Assembly: GCA_015075375.1 (NCBI GenBank)
Contig: JABTUM010000003.1
Coordinates: 868,001 to 932,000, forward strand
Length of the DNA: 64,000 nt
Direction of reading: 5' to 3'
Origin: Planctomycetota bacterium
GTDB taxonomy: Bacteria > Planctomycetota > SZUA-567 > H5-PLA8
Made by a program: the position numbers and the translations under genes
In this document: piece by piece, positions 62,670 to 64,000 of the stretch
Position numbering within the stretch: position 1 is the stretch's first letter
How the letters are laid out: every line of letters starts with the position of its first letter
The notes under the pieces: generated by a model
Told to the model about the DNA's origin: nothing
The model's database searches: none
Seen by the model: the letters and a program-made list of their open reading frames with translations, nothing else

Positions 62670-63125
62670 TTGGGCAGCTCCGGAGACGAACTTATTGCCT
62701 TACTCGATGCCAGGATTGAACTTAGGATCAATCAGCTAATGGGCCGATCGGCCCAGACGCCTCGCACTATAAGGATAGCCGCTGGCTTCCGGACGGCCAC
62801 CGCCTTGGCGGAGGCTTCGGGAGTCGCAAAGGGCTATATCTCCAGAATAGAGAACGGTTTAGTTCGCTCGTTAGGTATCCGATCGGGTGCCGGTGGCCCG
62901 TTGGATCGCCTCGCGCGAGCCTTGGGTTGTAGCCCCGAGGAGTACCAACTGGCCGTGGAAGTTGCCTACCAGAGCCGGAGGACCGTCCGGCCCAAGCTCC
63001 CGCAAAAGGAGATAGATGCATTCGGAGTCGCCGTCGGCACTGCTGAACTGGGACGCGGAAAAGTTACGTTCGCCGGAGGCTCCGGCGCGATGCGAGGCAT
63101 GCGGCGCAAAGCTGAACTCGCATAA
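62670..63125 (+). CDS. XRE-family HTH protein (Cro-like)
   Basis: This 151-residue protein starts with TTG, 9 bases after GAAAGG. The HTH is at about 33-95: IRIAAGFRTATALAEASG, VAKGYISRIENGLV and LDRLARALGCSPEEY. It is divergent from the S24 repressor and is the expected Cro counterpart in the lysogeny switch. The C-terminal third is basic and Gly-rich. Its last 110 bases overlap the next small gene in another frame. Confidence 0.8.
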   Translation: MGSSGDELIALLDARIELRINQLMGRSAQTPRTIRIAAGFRTATALAEASGVAKGYISRIENGLVRSLGIRSGAGGPLDRLARALGCSPEEYQLAVEVAYQSRRTVRPKLPQKEIDAFGVAVGTAELGRGKVTFAGGSGAMRGMRRKAELA

Positions 63126-63228
63126 CCAGACGCGCTGGTGCTCGCCCTGCCGGGACAAGGAATGGAAGGGCCGCGTGCTGAAGTCGGCGCCGGCTTGCGC
63201 GGAAGCGCACTTGGAATCGGAGATCTAA
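63016..63228 (+). CDS. Small zinc-ribbon protein overlapping the HTH gene
   Basis: This 70-residue protein has an ATG preceded by a strong AAAAGGAG site, 4 bases away, inside the HTH gene. It contains C-x2-C in RCEACGAKL and a second pair in RWCSPCRDKEWKG, a typical zinc-ribbon. Such mini-proteins are common in phage early regions; function is unknown. Its stop overlaps the next start (TAATG). Because 110 bases serve two frames, one of the two annotations could be wrong, but the ribosome-binding site supports this one. Confidence 0.6.
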   Translation: MHSESPSALLNWDAEKLRSPEAPARCEACGAKLNSHNQTRWCSPCRDKEWKGRVLKSAPACAEAHLESEI

Positions 63229-63881
63229 TGCAGTCGTTTTGCGGAATCCTTTACGCCAACAAGAACTCGGCAGAATCGGCAGAATCGGCAGTGAATACGG
63301 TGAGCCGGATGGACGATGCGGGGGCCGAGGCCGTATGCATTGCGGCATGGCCTTCTGCCTGGAGCGCGATTTCGGATGCGCTTATTAATGCCGGGCACTG
63401 GAGTTCTCGAATCTACTGGCGCGATTTCACGCAGCCGTGCAGCTTTTGGCGAGCCGTATCGGAGTGCGAATGGTTCGCCGGCGGTCGCGCCTGCCTGATC
63501 GCTCGCGCCGACGAAGAGTTCGACGTGGATCTCTGGCCGCTGGCTAATCGGTTCGCCGACAACGACTGGAAGGGCTGCGTAGTCGCGCTGGCGCCCCACG
63601 AAAAGGCCGATGTTCGAGTGGCGCGGAAGGCGGATCTATCGCGGTCGTCAAGTCCAACCCGGTGGATTGAAAGATTCAGCAGTATGCCGACTGCAAACGC
63701 CAAGTTCGTCAGCGGCGACCACCTGCTCACGGGCGTCGGCATCTACGACGGCCAGCTCTGGGACGTGCTCGGCAGGATGAATTCGGTCCAGCTACAGGAC
63801 GATCTTTCCGTGCCGCACGCCTACCTGCACGACCGCTCGCTCGACTTCCTGGAAATCAACGCCGGGTACAAGCGAGTCTGA
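63228..63881 (+). CDS. Hypothetical protein of the integrated element
   Basis: The frame is longer, but the start at ATG 63228 follows GGAGA and overlaps the preceding stop (TAATG). The product has 217 residues and no recognised family. AESAESA comes from a short tandem repeat (about 63271-63292). Later segments contain many Trp and Asp residues (SSRIYWRDFTQPCSFW, FDVDLWPLANRFADNDW) and a conserved-looking SGDHLLTGVGIYDGQLW. There is no signal or membrane segment. It is coupled to the two small upstream genes. Confidence 0.55.
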   Translation: MQSFCGILYANKNSAESAESAVNTVSRMDDAGAEAVCIAAWPSAWSAISDALINAGHWSSRIYWRDFTQPCSFWRAVSECEWFAGGRACLIARADEEFDVDLWPLANRFADNDWKGCVVALAPHEKADVRVARKADLSRSSSPTRWIERFSSMPTANAKFVSGDHLLTGVGIYDGQLWDVLGRMNSVQLQDDLSVPHAYLHDRSLDFLEINAGYKRV

Positions 63882-64000
63882 TTTTACATGGGCCGCCGCG
63901 CGGCCCGAAGCGCCGTCATGTGCGGCGTAATCCGGCGGTTAGCCGAACGCCTTCTTGGCGAGCGCGGGCAAAGCGCAGTTGATTTCTCTTCGCGGAAGAG
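63882..64000. other. Edge of window, no complete gene
   Basis: A 7-bp perfect stem GGGCCGC-CGC-GCGGCCC lies at 63890-63906 without a T-tract, so terminator function is doubtful. On the minus strand a frame ends with a TAA at 63939-63941 after ALAKKAFG and runs off the edge, and on the plus strand a frame opens near 63919. Neither can be supported. Confidence 0.3.

Larger units (their letters stand above)
59757..64000. mobile_element. Integrated element at tRNA-Lys, left end only (phage- or island-like)
   Basis: A tyrosine integrase gene directly abuts tRNA-Lys(TTT), followed by a divergent S24-type repressor and Cro-like HTH pair and several small unknown genes, the order seen in prophages and integrative islands. 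Parts of the region (about 61000-62660) are clearly AT-richer than the neighbouring genome. The left attachment site is inferred to be the tRNA 3' end, which the element would preserve; the matching right site and the rest of the element lie beyond the window. No capsid, portal or conjugation gene is visible, so phage versus island cannot be decided here. Confidence 0.65.

Noticed and set aside
63890..63906. GC-rich hairpin as a terminator
   Set aside because: The stem is perfect but no T-tract follows it.

Overview
The window is about 64 kb of GC-rich bacterial DNA. Its gene content includes AraC regulators beside phytanoyl-CoA-dioxygenase-like enzymes, a MoxR/DUF58/VWA operon with very large periplasmic proteins, NPCBM and PQQ/TPR proteins, a GH9 enzyme and an ECF sigma factor beside a HEAT-repeat membrane protein. 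This suggests a saccharide-degrading Gram-negative bacterium of the Planctomycetes/Lentisphaerae type or a related environmental phylum. That placement is an inference; no rRNA or other marker is present to fix it.

Layout. 1-3.7 kb: an amino-sugar operon (truncated ROK kinase, NagB-like/PIG-L fusion, canonical NagB). 3.7-9.4 kb: two AraC/PhyH pairs, a Tudor/agenet-like membrane protein and a DUF4832-like glycosidase-fold protein, closed by a strong bidirectional terminator. 9.5-17.1 kb: a large membrane phosphodiesterase, a Cys-rich mini-protein, a PyrK-like flavoprotein translationally coupled to a YjeF epimerase with a duplicated N-terminal domain, a PhnP-like metallo-hydrolase and a membrane protein. 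17.1-20.9 kb: an ECF sigma factor coupled to a HEAT-repeat membrane protein, divergent from a sugar-ABC ATPase across a perfect 20-bp palindrome. 21 kb: tRNA-Thr(CGT) with a good promoter. 21.2-26.7 kb: a secreted NHL/FlgD-like protein with a SIS-domain partner, then a third AraC and PhyH gene. 26.8-46.4 kb: a tightly packed ten-gene minus-strand operon (BatA/VWA, VWA, alpha/alpha toroid, DUF4175-like, NPCBM, lipoprotein, two MoxR ATPases, DUF58, PQQ/TPR). 46.5-56.7 kb: a GntR/LacI-type regulator followed by three tandem paralogues of the NHL/FlgD-like secreted protein. 56.8-59.1 kb: a GH9-like glycosidase, convergent with them. 59.25-59.65 kb: an apparently eroded coding remnant. 59.7-64 kb: tRNA-Lys(TTT) with an integrated element (tyrosine integrase, S24 repressor, Cro-like regulator, zinc-ribbon mini-protein, unknown gene) that runs off the right edge.

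How it fits together. Many genes point to capture and catabolism of complex or amino-sugar-containing carbohydrates: ROK kinase, two NagB-type proteins, a PIG-L domain, sugar-ABC ATPase, SIS, GH9, DUF4832, AraC and GntR/LacI regulators. The most novel material is (i) the four-member secreted NHL/FlgD-like family, with an invariant Cys-x-Cys block near its C-terminus and candidate operators nearby, and (ii) the ten-gene MoxR/VWA operon, in which one of two MoxR ATPases has lost the Walker A lysine. Both are described from sequence alone; their functions are unknown.
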